From assembly GCA_000934455.1 (NCBI GenBank), contig KN894492.1, positions 1-31,627 of the forward strand: a DNA stretch of 31,627 nucleotides, in the 5' to 3' direction. Of this stretch, positions 1 to 12,456 are shown piece by piece. Within the stretch, counting starts at the first letter, position 1. Each line of letters begins with the position of its first letter. The stretch is from Apostichopus parvimensis. Its lineage: Eukaryota; Echinodermata; Holothuroidea; Aspidochirotida; Stichopodidae. The notes under the pieces were generated by a model. It ran no database searches and was not told where the DNA came from. It worked only from the letters and a program-made list of their open reading frames with translations. The translations under genes and the position numbers were made by a program.

Positions 1-24
1 CCCCCCCTACTCACCCAGTAGGGG
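1..24. repeat. Perfect hairpin at the window edge
   Basis: CCCCTACT at 4-11 pairs perfectly with AGTAGGGG at 17-24 across a five-base loop. It is cut by the window edge. It may be the end of a G/C-rich repeat like those elsewhere in the window. Confidence 0.4.
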
Positions 25-2430
25 ATTGGTATTAGGGCAATAAAAATTTGACCATGAAATAACGTCTACAACATTACAACCTTAAGTACACAAAAATTTC
101 GGAACAATTTTGTGTCACTGTAATTTCATGCCTCGGTGAAAGAAGCCAAAAATAGGAAGGAAAGGTCTTCTGGGGCGCATGCCTGGTAAATTCTCTGGCA
201 TTGAAGTGTGTGAAAATAAAGTTCAAGGGAGTTGAATGCATACTGGTTGCACTGCAACAAAAGTCGGTTGTCTAGACAACGATCAAAGAATTATTCAAGA
301 TGGTGATTTTGTCTTTCATGTTCCCAGAAGTTAGCTTAATAGATTCAAACGTCTTCAAACTGATCCAGTGAGTCCATATCCAATTGTGCTGACTCCCTTT
401 TCCTCATGAAAGTCTAGTATTAATAATCCCTTCTTCTCATCATCCAGCATTTGTTCCCAGAAATCCCGGTGAGCATCTCTTCCATATGGTCCTCTTCAAA
501 TCCCCAGATCATATCTGTTTACAGAAGAAAAAAGAAAGAAAGTTCTTTCATTAACTCTCTCCCATCAAATAAAAGAGTCCCTGACATTGTGTGCATCATC
601 CTCGAAACCAAAATATTATTATTATTATTACTAACACCACTTTTAATACATACAGGAGATTCTTTCTCTACCAAGTGCTCCAAACATTATACCAGGTCAT
701 TAAGAGAGTTTTGATACCATTTTCTCAGCTGGCCACATTTGACATAAAGCTAACACCCTGATAAACTCTCAGTTTCGTTATCTGTTTTGAGAGCCCTTGG
801 TTGCTCATCTCTCTAGCAGTAATAAACTTGGTTTTACCTCCATGGTTATAGGGGGGTTAACCTGAATCATGCCCACCCACCGGGCAAAACTTTCTCATCT
901 ACCTATAAATCATTTATGTCAGATGGCATAAATATTTCACTTTGGAAACTGATGGATGCCATAACCTGGATTAATAGGGGAGCAATTAGTTCCAGTCAAA
1001 AACTTTAATGGTCATATGTATTACTTTTCTTGACCAAGGATATATAGCCTAACAGGCACAGTTGGGGACAAAATATCAGCCTAAGCTGGTTGGCACCTGG
1101 AGCCAATCAAGCAGAGACCTAGCAGGGTGGCCATTATAATTATCAATACTTGCTATGAGCGACCTGAACTGGCAGAGACAATGAACTTGACCAAAGTCTC
1201 TAGAGAAATATATATCCAGTTATCTTCTACCAAGCTTCTTTTTTTTTCAACGTAGTAGTTGGGTAAGAAGCTCCACGGTGTGCCTTCTGGCACATAACGC
1301 CAGTGAAGCCATCTTCACTCCGTTGCGTGGTCCCATAGGGTCGAATCGTGCAAGAATTTGATCATGAGGAAAATTGGCAGAGAGGATGCAACTCCGTGGA
1401 AGGCAGATGGTAACAAGTAAAATCTATATATTCCAATAAGACCCATGCTGAGGTGAGTCTTTGGGGGAAAGTCTCAATTAAGGAGATGAGTTGTCCGAAG
1501 AGCGATACAGATCAGTTTTTTGCTCTTTTAAACTTGAAGGGATTAGAAATTTCAAAAATTGTTTGTTCAGCAATGCCAATAGTTGTTCCTCCTCTAGACA
1601 ATTAAATCCCATTGCAGGTTGTGAAAATAGAAGGAGCTAGTATTCTGTGGTGGAGAGTATTAATACAAGACAGTGATAAACATTCACTTCCAGCAGTTGG
1701 TAAGCTAGAGAAGATCAGAGTGCATATAAGTATAGGAATCAGGTAAGAGCTAGAGGAATGAATGAAGTGTTTTCAAAACAAAGCTGGCAAAACATAAAAA
1801 ACTCTGGGAAAGTAACAATAAAATAACAAAAAAACAAGTAAGACAACATTGTCAATATCCCTTGTTGATTAATTAATTTGCATCCCTCCTTCCAGTGAAA
1901 AATAGTGGATTTCAAAATCTGTTGAAATGTCAAGTTTTAAGGTTTTCAGAGCAATATTGACATGGAATGAAAGAAATATTTATTTTTTGTCCTTACAACT
2001 ATAAAAACCCTTTGGAACATGTGTTTTAATGTTAATAGTTGGTGAACTCAGAGAACTTTCCCAAACGACATTCACTTCAAAATTAAGTTAAACTTAAGTT
2101 AAACTTTTGAAGTTTTAAACAAGCTGCACTTATCTTTAATACACAGTTGCCGACATTGCTCCAAGCTTTATTCAGTTCTGATGAAATGGGTAGAAGGACT
2201 GCAAGCCCTGAACTCAATTCATATGTAGACCTACATAACCCAAGTCTGTAAAGTTATAATTCTATTGTAGACGCCATCGCTCAAGGCTCATCTTATTCAG
2301 AGAGAGATTCCTCCGGGGGCGTTGCAAATTCAACTCTCTCTAAACCATTTCGATAAACAAATTTAACCAAAAACAAGCTTTGCTAAATCAAATCTGTTGC
2401 AGTTATTTCTTTCAACCGCTTCAATCACTA
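25..2430. other. Gene-free, AT-rich stretch
   Basis: I see no protein family, RNA gene or intact mobile element here. It holds an (ATT)n microsatellite near 611-630 and two adjacent small hairpins at 1279-1319. Two open frames (451-714 plus, 1739-1933 minus) have low-complexity translations and no recognisable domain, so they are not called. Confidence 0.5.
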
Positions 2431-2437
2431 ATGCGAT

Positions 2438-2451
2438 GTTGCCATGGCGAC
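2438..2451. promoter_or_regulatory. RFX X-box-like palindrome
   Basis: GTTGCCATGGCGAC differs at one base from the classic symmetric RFX X-box GTTGCCATGGCAAC. It lies in a relatively complex, non-repetitive stretch (about 2150-2460). X-boxes often drive ciliary genes in animals, but no gene start is visible within several kilobases, so a distal role or chance are both open. Confidence 0.4.
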
Positions 2452-2947
2452 GACCGAAGAATTTACTTATAATCCATAAATGCAGATACTAAAAAAAGGT
2501 GGGAATTCAATAAATGCGAAACACAAACCACTATCAAAACGTATGAAGTACTTTTATCTGCCATCGCTGGCTTGTGTCTGGACCGATGAGCACTTAAGAG
2601 CCAGAGTGAATAAGACAGATAGATGGTAAACAAATAGTTTTTTTTTTTCCTCCCATTTCTCGTCAAGTTTTCAATCAATGTCTGCCTTTTCCCTGAAATT
2701 TCAACCCCCGCAAATGTGTCCTGAAAAAAATCTCAGTTAGAGGGCTGTGCAACATAGGTACTGACTATGAATGGAAAATTGCAAAAACAGTAGAATAGAA
2801 CGCTTCGTGTGGCTTTACTTAAAGTTTGTTTTTTGAAGTGTTTGGATAAATTAACAACAACTTATGTCCTCTGCCTTCAATTAGATCATGCATTCCTACT
2901 GTACCCTGTTTCTTTCTTCATTCCTTAAAACACTAGTTAACATTGTA

Positions 2948-3036
2948 TGGTAAAAGGGTTACCTGATGAGACCCTAAACACTGTGGAAAAAAGGTGCAGT
3001 TGTCGTGTGGAGACAGGTAGGTGAGGAGTAAAGCTA
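2948..3036 (+). mobile_element. Family A short repeat, degraded right-hand fragment
   Basis: The order of matches follows the better copies: AAAAGGGTTACC, a diverged spacer, then a right arm GGAGACAGGTAGGTGAGG followed by AGTAAAGC. Compare the right arms at 13276-13320 and 15990-16042. The left half is missing or too diverged to see. Confidence 0.6.
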
Positions 3037-5191
3037 ATCTTAAACATTAAAATGAAACGCTGATGGTTGACCGCATCTACTCAAGCAGGTCTGCAAATAA
3101 ATATCATTTATACAAATTTTGTGGGACACAAAAATTATCTGTACATTGAACTTATCGGAAAATAACTCAGAGCAACCCAAACTGTTGTCAACCAGTCTGC
3201 ACAGGACTCCTTAACAGTAACTTCAGTATCCAACTGTGTGTGTATGAATTTTACAATGACTTGGTGAAAGTTAGGCTTATAACCGAATATAAAATTGCAG
3301 GTTTCTCAAGTTCAACACACACACAACTGCCAATAACAAACCATTCTCACGCCGAGTGGCCGATTAATTCTTTTCCAATTTGCCCGCAACTTTATAATAT
3401 ATATTTTTTTGGTTCAAATTCAATATTGTTGTTCCAAGTTTGATTCAATCTATGTGTTTATCTGCTATATATATATTTCCACGGTAACAACAACGGTAAT
3501 AATAACATGTTGGCCATTACGAGTTTCTCTCGCAGCAGTCTGTCGCAAACTTTAAATGGCAAGGTTAATTGAATTGGAGATGCTGGAGCCAGACCAACAA
3601 TTTACATGAATTGGCACCCTTTCACAGACAAATTTGGCTAGCTACCTGAGGGGATTTTTATATATTCTCTGTCTGTCCTGGGTGCTTGCATAGTTTACTT
3701 TGTAGGTTTACTGTATAGTCCATATATTGGCACTGAATGAAGAAAACTTCAACTTTTGATCATTCTGTTTAGAGAGAGAACAGTATAGTCTCTGATTCAC
3801 TTCTTGCAGGAAGCAGAGAGCTGCCGAGGTATGAAGCTGACATGCGTATATATGTGACATGACTGGTGCATGTAATATGATGGACATGGACCATTAAACA
3901 TCAATTCAGGGTCCATCAAAAATGGTTGGGCAAGAGTCCATCAATGGTTGCTCCCCTGGACTTGTCTTTACTGTATATACTGCGGTGGGAAGGACCCACT
4001 AAGTGAATAAGCAGTGCTTGCACCTTTCAAAGCTGATTTTAATAGTCAATTTGTTTTTTTTTAAAACACTTGACACGTAAATCTATTGACAATGCATTTC
4101 ATCAACTTTTCCAGCCATGGTTTGTTTCAAATAATACAAATTACAAACTTTGTGGCATGCTCAGGCACACAAAAATGTGTTCAATAGGCGGGGAAAAAAA
4201 TGATATAAGTTGCTGAGACAGCGGGTCTTTAAAGTTAAATCAACAGAGATTTATTTTATGGACAGATTATATTCTCCAGAGAAAATAATAAACTTGACAA
4301 ATTCCTCCTTAAAAGAAAGCATGCCAAACTTAACAAATTGACATAAAAAAAATAAAAAATTCCTAACCCTGCAATCCGAGGTCTACCAGAAACAAGCAAA
4401 AAAATCAGAGAAAAAAGAAGAAAAAAAAGAAAGAATCTGTTTCTCTTTTTTGAAATAACAAACACCTTTTAAGAGGCCACACACAGGAAGCGTCCCACGG
4501 GACACATTTGTAAAAGAACCAGTTATACTGTCTTTGCTCTCATTTCAGTCCCCAGTTTTAAGTTTCAGCATTTTATCTTAACCGTAATATCCATAAAACT
4601 TGGAAAGCTGGGTTTTTTATTTCGCACAATCACATCTCCGATGATATGAAGTTCTAGGTCGAAGAGAGTGTCATGTGCGAGTTTGATCGCCTTCCAGTGG
4701 AGGGGCATTTATAGCTGGCCAGGCTAAGTTTCTATTAGAGAGACTTATTTCTCAAGTGCTGGGTTTCAAGAGGTGCCTGTCGGACTCCCTACAGAAATAT
4801 GGTAGGCGACGAGCGTGGGCTATATTTGGGATAGATGTGATCGCTGGTATAACCTTTCTGGCTCCTTCGTTCTTGTCTGTGGGAGAGAACTTCCTTCTAG
4901 AATTGGTTGATTGTTCAAATATCTTTTGACTTTTATTTCCTGTTTTTTTGTATCCCAGATTTCCTAAGGAACATCTTGGGTTACCTCATTATAGCCCTTC
5001 AGCAGACAAAAGGGGTGTATATCGAGTCATGGATATGGTCAAACGTGAACTGTTATGTTCTAGAACTGACATGCATGAATTCATGTACACCGTGGGACTG
5101 GTACAAAATACAAAGCAAACGTCTGTTACGTATACAATATTTATGACATCATTTAGATGAACAGGGAGCCAACAGATACAAAGCACTGAAT

Positions 5192-5224
5192 GGGGGGGGG
5201 GAGGGGATGGAGGGGGCGGAGGGG
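5192..5224 (+). repeat. G-rich tract, potential G-quadruplex
   Basis: A run of about ten G is followed by further G4-G5 blocks separated by one or two bases. That is enough G-tracts for an intramolecular quadruplex on the plus strand. Confidence 0.7.
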
Positions 5225-6387
5225 ATTAAAGGACTTGTTTGTTTTAGCCAAACTTGGAAGATGGAAGGTTGTTGCTGCATGTGTGTATATGGATAAGGAG
5301 AAACAAAATGGTAGTTTCAGAAGTAACGAATTTAAGGAATGAACCAAGAAGGAAGGATAAGTGGAGGGTGATCTGAATGTAGGTCATGGTGGTCCCGAAA
5401 TTTTGTAGGTTTAATATTTAGATGAGAAAGTAGATATGGACGGTGAGGAGATGGAGGTGGCAAAGTAAGAGAATAGTGCAGTAAATACAGTTTATTAACA
5501 CTTACTAAAAGCCCTCCTACTCTAATATCCCTCCATTGATTTGTGTGTACTATGACAATATCCACTTTAAGACAACAGGGGGAAAGGATGAGTTGGGGGG
5601 GGGGGATAATGGGGAGCAGGGAGACGTTACATATGATACACAATGCTTGCCAAAAATTCATACCATATTATTTTAATTTTATTCATCAAAACATCTTGGT
5701 TTGGTATGATGTACAGATTAAAACAAGCTTGTTCCAAAGAGACCACTTCTGTGGTGGGTGGAGGATGGAGAGGAGGGCCTCCTGCCATAACATTTCATTC
5801 CGACTTTTAAGTGGTTGGAAATCACCCCTTCACAATTACTCTCTCGAAAGTCTTGTAGGCTAAATGACATTTTTTTAATTCAGTGTCTAAGATTCCTCAC
5901 TCCATTTCTCTCAAAATCTAACGAAAAACCTAAATAATTGAGAAAGGTGACATCTAGACCAAGTCACTGACACCTTTGCCCTCGTTTTCGTACATTTTTT
6001 CTTGTGCGATTTCTGTTTTTTATATATTTTTACTTTCACGTTTTATCTTCTGTAATCATGTTGGCTCAAATTGCTGCAGTGATTTATATACTTCTGGATA
6101 ATTGTGAGTTATTTTCTGAAAGCGGATATTTTGACTATTTGCACAACCTATCGATATTCTTCGCTGCACATAAAGACAAAATCCCATTTGCGGAAAAACC
6201 TGTAACCAATCCCTGGTGCTTTGTTTCTTATTAGTTAGTTATCTCCGGAGGAGTTTCGAGTTACTTTGTCACAGAAATCTCATCGAACTGATACATCGTC
6301 ATGTAATGTATCAAAGGAAAATGAAAACCTACTTTCATAAAGTGATAATGATACACATATAAATATCGGCTGGTTTACTGATCCTCC

Positions 6388-6477
6388 ATTTTGTTTTTTC
6401 TCTCCCTTTCTTTTCCTTCCTTCTTTCTTCCTTTCGTTTTACTTTTTTCATTCTTCTTCTTCTTTTTCTGTTTTTGT
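6388..6477 (+). repeat. Polypyrimidine tract (TTCC/TTTC/TTC-rich)
   Basis: About 90 bases are almost entirely C and T, with local TTCC, TTTC and TTC repetition. It could form triplex DNA, or act as an acceptor-type pyrimidine tract if transcribed, but no exon follows. Confidence 0.75.
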
Positions 6478-6911
6478 GGTTGAATGTAAGGAGAGGGAAA
6501 ATGGTTACCTGCCACCTCAGAGACCGACGACTAAAACCGCTAAATGTATTCTGCCACAGGGAGGGATTTAAAAAACCAGACTTCTGTCATAGATCCTCAA
6601 ATTTCCAACCAGACTGCTGAGCACAAAAGTGCCATTGCAGGTCAACGCTTCCTTTCGGGGAAATATTTTCAAAAGTTCATTTTCATGTCCGTGAACAAAA
6701 CCACCATACTAGTAGCAGAATAGGAATTAGTAAACCTGGATTAAAAATAGCAATCTACATGTACACACTATGTGCAGCATACAATGGAACGGTCAAAGAT
6801 TTAAAAAAAAGAAGAGAGAAGCTTATTGGAGCTATCATCCCTTCAAACTATTAAATTCTTTATAGAATCTTTTGAAACTGGTTGAGCAGGTAGTGAAGAG
6901 ACAGAAATGAA

Positions 6912-6944
6912 GGGGTGGGAGAGGGGTGGGGGGGGGGGAGGGGA
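6912..6944 (+). repeat. G-rich tract, potential G-quadruplex
   Basis: Several G3-G10 blocks are separated by single A or T or short spacers. Confidence 0.7.
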
Positions 6945-7111
6945 ATGGAATGGAAACTACACTTGTAAGAGAACTAACTTTGAAAAGAGTTTGTTACATG
7001 ACTAGATGACCTGATTTCTAATTGTTAATCATGATAGTTTATATGTGTCTATATAAAACTGAGAAGTTTTCATTTCAATTGTCCGTTATGGATTGAAAAG
7101 TAGCTCTTTTT

Positions 7112-7130
7112 GGAGGGGGGGGGGAGGGGG
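7112..7130 (+). repeat. G-run
   Basis: G10, a single A, then G5. A facing C-rich run lies at 7497-7542, about 370 bases downstream, so the two are roughly complementary. Confidence 0.7.
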
Positions 7131-7496
7131 TTTGTGTAAGTTTGACTTTTGATACTGTACTAACTGAATTTTTTGCAGAATAAAATGGGATGCAACATGA
7201 CCTTGGATTTTACATTGTTGAGTTAAATTATTGTAACTCATTTCTGATAAAAAAATATTGACACTTTTAGTCATTATTTCAAAAATGAAATTTGTTGTCT
7301 GACCAGTTGATGAGCAATATTGCCATGAGATTTCACTATGAAAGTTCCACTTACAATGTATGCAGCACAATGAGTGCTTTTAATACTGACATGGTTACCT
7401 CTATAGAAGAGCAAAGAAAGAACCAGGAAGGAAACATGCAGCAATGGCAGAAATGTAAGACCTCTGACAGAGAGGATTGAAAGTCCCCCAATATAT

Positions 7497-7542
7497 CCCC
7501 CCCCCCCCATATTGAGCAGTCCCTCCCCTCCCCTCTTCCCGT
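7497..7542 (+). repeat. C-rich tract
   Basis: A C12 run is followed after a short spacer by CCCTCCCCTCCCCTCTTCCC. The minus strand is G-quadruplex-prone. Confidence 0.7.
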
Positions 7543-8867
7543 GGTAAAACAACCATACCATACACTTTATATAACTCTAATATATAACACCAAAAAACAT
7601 AGGCTAACTGCAGGTAGTTATCTATAAAAGCACAGGTCTGAGTTCAAAACAACAACCATGGCTGATGGATCTATATATATACCTAATCCATTCCATCTTC
7701 TTGAAAAAATTCAAGAATTAGCAGAGAGAGGCCAATGCCCGACATCCAATACTATCTATCCACCTACCTTGATGATAACAGATTCTGCATATACATGCCT
7801 CAGCTATTTCTTTGATTGCTAGCATTCTCGTAGCCCGCTGATTAATCAGGCCGAAATCCGTTTTAACCCCCTAACACCTTTTGTTCTGTTTTGTGCTGTG
7901 GGATTTGCCCTGGCATGTTAAATACCACCGCTATGTACAGTAAGAGGTATATATGGCTATTAGTATAAGCAGCACTTTTCAAACAGCTACAGTAAATCTG
8001 ATATAACGCAACCTGGGTTTATAACCTAATCACATTTGTGTGGGTGGCGGATTGTGCTAGAAACAAGTTGCTTTTAATCTCAACTGAATAATTGACACAC
8101 ATTGCAGCTTACCATTATACCTTTATCACTTTTAAAGTCCCCTTTTAAAACCTCCCTGCCTGCCCCCCTTCTTTTTCTTGTAATTATCATTGATGTTGAC
8201 ATATATGGTGACTTCAATAGTTAATAGTACTTACTGTTATGTATTTTAATAAAGCAATTAATCACCATAATATATGCATAATGGCAAGATTATTTAAAGA
8301 AACGTACATATTTTCAAGAGAAAGTATAGATTGCCCGGTCTCTTTTGCATTGAATTAAAACGGTCATTCGCCTGAAACTATGTATACAATCACCCAATTA
8401 CCGGCAAACACGGTTAAGTGAGTCTTGAATAATTGAGCGCAAAAAGGCAATTTACAGAGTCTCAATCTACACATATATGTGTAAGCAATTACAGATGCCA
8501 AAAATAGGACTGATTTTAGTTTTCCAGTAAAAAAAATTCCAGAAAATATTCTAAGGCTCTTTAGAATTCACTGCTCTTTTACAGAAAGTTGAATGAATTA
8601 TGCAAAATGATCGACTTAATCGCCAACTACCACATGTTGATAATCCACTTAGTGTTGCCTTCCCACAGAGAAGAGGAGATTAAATCTGAAATTTAAACTA
8701 TTTTTGATCGACTCAACTGACATTTAGTTTTCAGAGTATTTTCTTTCTTAATTCTGGATTACCAACTAAAATGCAAGTTGCCAAGTGTGACTCAGGACTC
8801 CTAGTGGGAAGGGCTACCAGAGTAAGCTGTTATACTTTGCATTTAGTAGTTTCTGAAGGAATTAAGA

Positions 8868-9000
8868 AATGATGGGGCATTGACCCACAAGGTGGGGGGG
8901 GGGGTTCAATGAGGGAACAGGCTATGTTACCAGTTATTGGGCAAGGTAGATAGGAAAGTGTCATAGTAGAGTTGAAGCAGGTAAGGAGAGGGTAAAGTAT
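8868..9000 (+). mobile_element. Family A short repeat, diverged copy with a poly-G insertion
   Basis: Landmarks appear in the same order as in better copies: GGGGCATTGACC, then a G11 run (8894-8904), then GTTACCAGTTATTGGGCAAGG, and a right arm GCAGGTAAGGAGAGGGTAAAG. The G-run sits where other copies have the small GACCGG/CCGGTC hairpin. Confidence 0.65.
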
Positions 9001-9220
9001 TACTTATTTATATTGTGCATGAATTATATGGTTTCTATATGCTCCACGATAGATAACCCAGGCATATAGGCGACTAGGCGTGGACCATTATAAATTATTG
9101 CAGAGCTCTTGAAAAGAGAGTGGCCGTGGCGACTTCTTTGAGAATAAACACACACTTTCTGGGCTGCGGGCAATTGAAAATGCATGCTCATCATAATGCT
9201 TAAATACCCAGGCTATCTGA

Positions 9221-9239
9221 AGGGGGTGGGGGAGGGGGT
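9221..9239 (+). repeat. G-rich tract
   Basis: Four G-blocks of three to five bases are separated by T or A, a compact quadruplex-type pattern. Confidence 0.6.
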
Positions 9240-9549
9240 AGGTCCCCAATAATTATCACATAGGCATGGTGCCCAGACAGGCGTCTAGTTCAAGATCATG
9301 CACTAAACATTCCTAAAACTTAACGATTTGCTTCAACTGGTACATTATGTACAGGTTCAATGAACAGATAAACGACATAAACAGAAACGATACTTATCAG
9401 GAGGCTGAGGACGATAACCGACTGCTAAGATATAAACAAAGCTCTTGACTGCTCTTTAGAGCACACAAATACTGGTAATTACGTCAGTTTCCAAAATATG
9501 GAAAAGATCACGAACCTCTAGGTTCCAATTCCGTACAAATTCACTGTAG

Positions 9550-9720
9550 GAAATCCAGAAAAAAATGTTGGCACGGTAGAATGAGAAGGAAGGGCATTGA
9601 CCGGAGGAGCCGGTCATAGAGGGCGCGCAGTGTTAAAAGGTTACCAGTTCATGCTAGGACGGTAGAAAGGAGTGCTAAGTTTGTGGGGAGGCAGGTAAGC
9701 GAGGAAGGAAGTAAATACTG
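9550..9720 (+). mobile_element. Family A short repeat, good copy (left end type B)
   Basis: The core runs from GGTAGAATGAGAAGGAAGGG, through the hairpin GACCGG-aggag-CCGGTC, then ATAGAGGGCG, GTGTTAAAAGGTTACCAG, GGACGGTAGAAAGGAGTGCT, and a right arm GGCAGGTAAGCGAGG ending AGTAAATA. No ORF is present, so it is non-autonomous. Confidence 0.8.
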
Positions 9721-9751
9721 TAGACATTTTGTGTGGTACAAGGAGGAGGTG

Positions 9752-9860
9752 GGTTGGTTGATCAGAGGGGACGGGTCACCACGGGAGGTCAAGTGTCAAA
9801 AGATTATGAGATCACTCTACTAGACACCGTAGCGTGAGAGTACAGAGGTTATGATTTGAT
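9752..9860 (+). mobile_element. Family A short repeat, strongly diverged tandem neighbour
   Basis: Placed directly after the better copy. ACGGGTCACCACGGGAGGTC followed by GTGTCAAAAGATTATGAG, then ACACCGTAGCGTGAGAGTAC and AGAGGTTATGA can be aligned with GTGTTAAAAGGTTACCAG, GCACGGTAGAACGAGGGTGC and AAGGTTGTG. The match is weak but in order. Confidence 0.4.
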
Positions 9861-11732
9861 GAATGTAAGTGCCTCAGTTTTAAATGGTCTGGCTCCTGGC
9901 CTGCCCTCCCCCAAAGCTTCTAAAGCTGTGTTGAGGGGGGAGGGAGGAGGGTCCCTGACATTAATATAGGTTGAAACTTGCAAAACAGTGGCTGTCACAA
10001 AACTCCATGTCCAGCCGATTCCTCATACGGTAACTTGGAATTGTAAAAAGTTTGTCTAAATTCTGACAGTAATCCGCTTGAAATGTCTTTTCTCTTAAAG
10101 AAAGCAAACATCCATGTATATGTATCCTGGTCGGATTAAACTGTTATTGAGCAGTCCTACCCAGAAAACAAGAAAAAAGACCCCCAAAAAAGACTAAGGA
10201 TCACCAAAGGAAATAAACAACTTATCTTTAAAAGAGACTGAGTCTGACAACCTCTCAAGGAGCACACATTCCCAGGCTAGCTCTGCAATTCACAATACTA
10301 CCCAGGAGGATCCCCTGGCCCACCAATCTGTTACCTTTCAAAAACCTTCAAAAGCTTTAAGAGGATCTATTTCAAGTTTATAACCTCAACGACTTAAAAT
10401 AGTCTATTCTTGATCTGCCTTTGTTGCCAGGATGTTTGAACAGCAATGTCTTGAATTGAAAAGAACCCACAAGCAGATTAGTCTATTTAAAATGTAACAC
10501 AAAATCTTGTTTACAGTCCCACTAACTGCAGCTGTTATTGTCTCAGTTTTAAGCGCATAATGTATAGGAAAGGTTTCTTTCACACACCTTGGAGTTCTAT
10601 GGTCAACTGTAAAGCAACAGAGAGAGGGATTTCAATACATGAAGGTACACCCTTCAGAGGTCAATGGCCCAAATGATAAAAAAAAACCAAAACAGTCTAT
10701 TACTGAGGTCTGCAAGGCTTTGTTGATTGGAATAGGGAAAGAGGTAATTATTAGGGCTAAGGAGCTAGGAGAGAACATATAATTATCTCTCACACAGGGC
10801 ATCTTACACCATCACTGTAATTACCCAAATGTTGCAAAGGAGGTACAGTAGGATCAAGCATGCCAATGTTCCATGCTATAAGGGATGTACCACTCTCACG
10901 AAACAAAATTGTCCCTAGAAAGGGCTTGTCAATTTTTTGTTGCCCTTTCCTGTTATACATGAACAGAAGGTCCATATAATCTTGCAAAACTTGTTGCAAT
11001 TCCCCAAAATATATATAATGGAGTTGTTGCGTAGAGACAGATATAATTAATTAATAATATAATTAGCCAGAGAGCCATACTGTGATGAGTGAAACTCACT
11101 GTGCATATATAAAACCACAGTGTAAAAAGCTTATGAAGTTTTTTTAAGTTTTAATTCTTACTAATTCCAGCTAAGTACTCAATGGGCTTTTGCGACAATA
11201 ATAGAAATCTCACCTCCAATGTTTTGACAATCTACACAATCAGTGAAAAAGACATACTGTAAAGCCAGACATTGAAAATTCCACACAATCACACTCTGAC
11301 TTTGTATATACAGTGTAATTTCTTACACAATTGAACTTCACAGTAAGTAACTTTTTAATTGCCCACCACAAAAATGTGTGGGTCTATTTAAAGTCATAAC
11401 AACAGGTTTTACTGTATGCAAACAGATTCTGGTGCAATCAATGCTAAAACTGATTGGTCATATTGAGAAACTCCACAAGTGGTCTTTTATGACTAACTTC
11501 AAATTGAACAACTCCCATCAGCAGGGCCAACTATTAATATTAACAACAATTGCTATAGAGAATAAGGAAAATTTAGGCATTATACTATCTAGCCACCCAT
11601 GTTAACTTAAACAGAGACACACAAAAAGCTCAATTTGAATTGACGTCCATTCCCTTTCTGGGGGAAATGTGTGTGATCCATGGTTACAGACTACAGTGTA
11701 TACAAGGTAATGTGAATTGTGATTGGCACCTT

Positions 11733-11759
11733 CCCCCCATCCTCCCCCCCCCCCCCCCC
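11733..11759 (+). repeat. C-rich tract
   Basis: A C6 block, a short spacer and then a C17-type run. The minus strand is G-rich. Confidence 0.75.
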
Positions 11760-12438
11760 ACGAAGAAATAATTGTTAAAGAAACTCTACCAGCTATAAGG
11801 GTTGGACACCTCTGTAGAGCACTGAATTTATAATGCTGAGATCACCGATTTAAAATTCTTGTCTAAATTAATATCAAAACATTCCTCTTTGCTCTCTTTT
11901 CAAAGTTTCCTAATTCAGAGTGTAAACCCAAACTAACATACACCCATCGGAAAACAAATTAGTGTCTGAGTGCATGTATAATGAGAGATAGGTACTAAGA
12001 GACTAGTGAAATACATTTAGTATCGACTAAGTGATGGATCATGTTTCAGTCAAATCCGACATACTCCCCACATGATGTTCTATCACAAGAAAAAGTGTCC
12101 GGGGGCATAGAGCTTGTCTGCACATGTTTGTACCATTTAGTTTGCATGGTGATACAAATGAAAACTTGGTTACAGCCAACGACCCTAAGTAGTACGTTTC
12201 ACTTTGCAAAAAAAAAGAAGCAGATTTCCTGAACTGGAAATCAAAGGCAAAACGGGACGTGAGGGAAGACTGAGTCTCTCTCAAGCGATTTACTTTTGAA
12301 TTAAAGTGAGACTGCCTTTTCTGTTCTCAACATTGACCCTATATCTATTGAGTGGGATACTGTATTAAGATGGATGTGAGAATGAACTTACAAACAGGAG
12401 ACCCATCTGCTCCTCTGAAACCCTAGCTTTGCATATAT

Positions 12439-12456
12439 CCCCCTTCCCCCCCCCCC
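12439..12456 (+). repeat. C-rich tract
   Basis: C5, TT, then a C11 run. The minus strand is G-rich. Confidence 0.7.

Larger units (their letters stand above)
3040..8865. other. Gene-free stretch with homopolymer and pyrimidine tracts
   Basis: No coding exon is supported. It contains G-runs at 5192-5224, 5595-5605, 6912-6944 and 7112-7130, a C-run at 7497-7542 and a pyrimidine tract at 6388-6477. The many short ORFs here are low-complexity, overlap each other on both strands and lack recognisable domains. Confidence 0.5.

Noticed and set aside
1279..1345. tRNA-like arrangement with GGTCGAATC near 1328
   Set aside because: The loops have the wrong sizes for D and anticodon arms, no acceptor stem closes, and the T-arm does not pair.
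2957..2990. CTGATGAG...GGAAAA resembling a hammerhead ribozyme core
   Set aside because: The intervening bases do not form stem II, and the segment is explained as a degraded family A copy. A second CTGATGAAAGAAAC at 14038 also lacks stem II.
6004..6234. 76-residue hydrophobic ORF that looks like a membrane peptide
   Set aside because: T-rich DNA gives Phe, Ile and Leu codons by default. There is no further support.
10790..10999. 69-residue minus-strand ORF with a globular-looking composition
   Set aside because: I recognise no family, and no splice signals or neighbouring exons support it.
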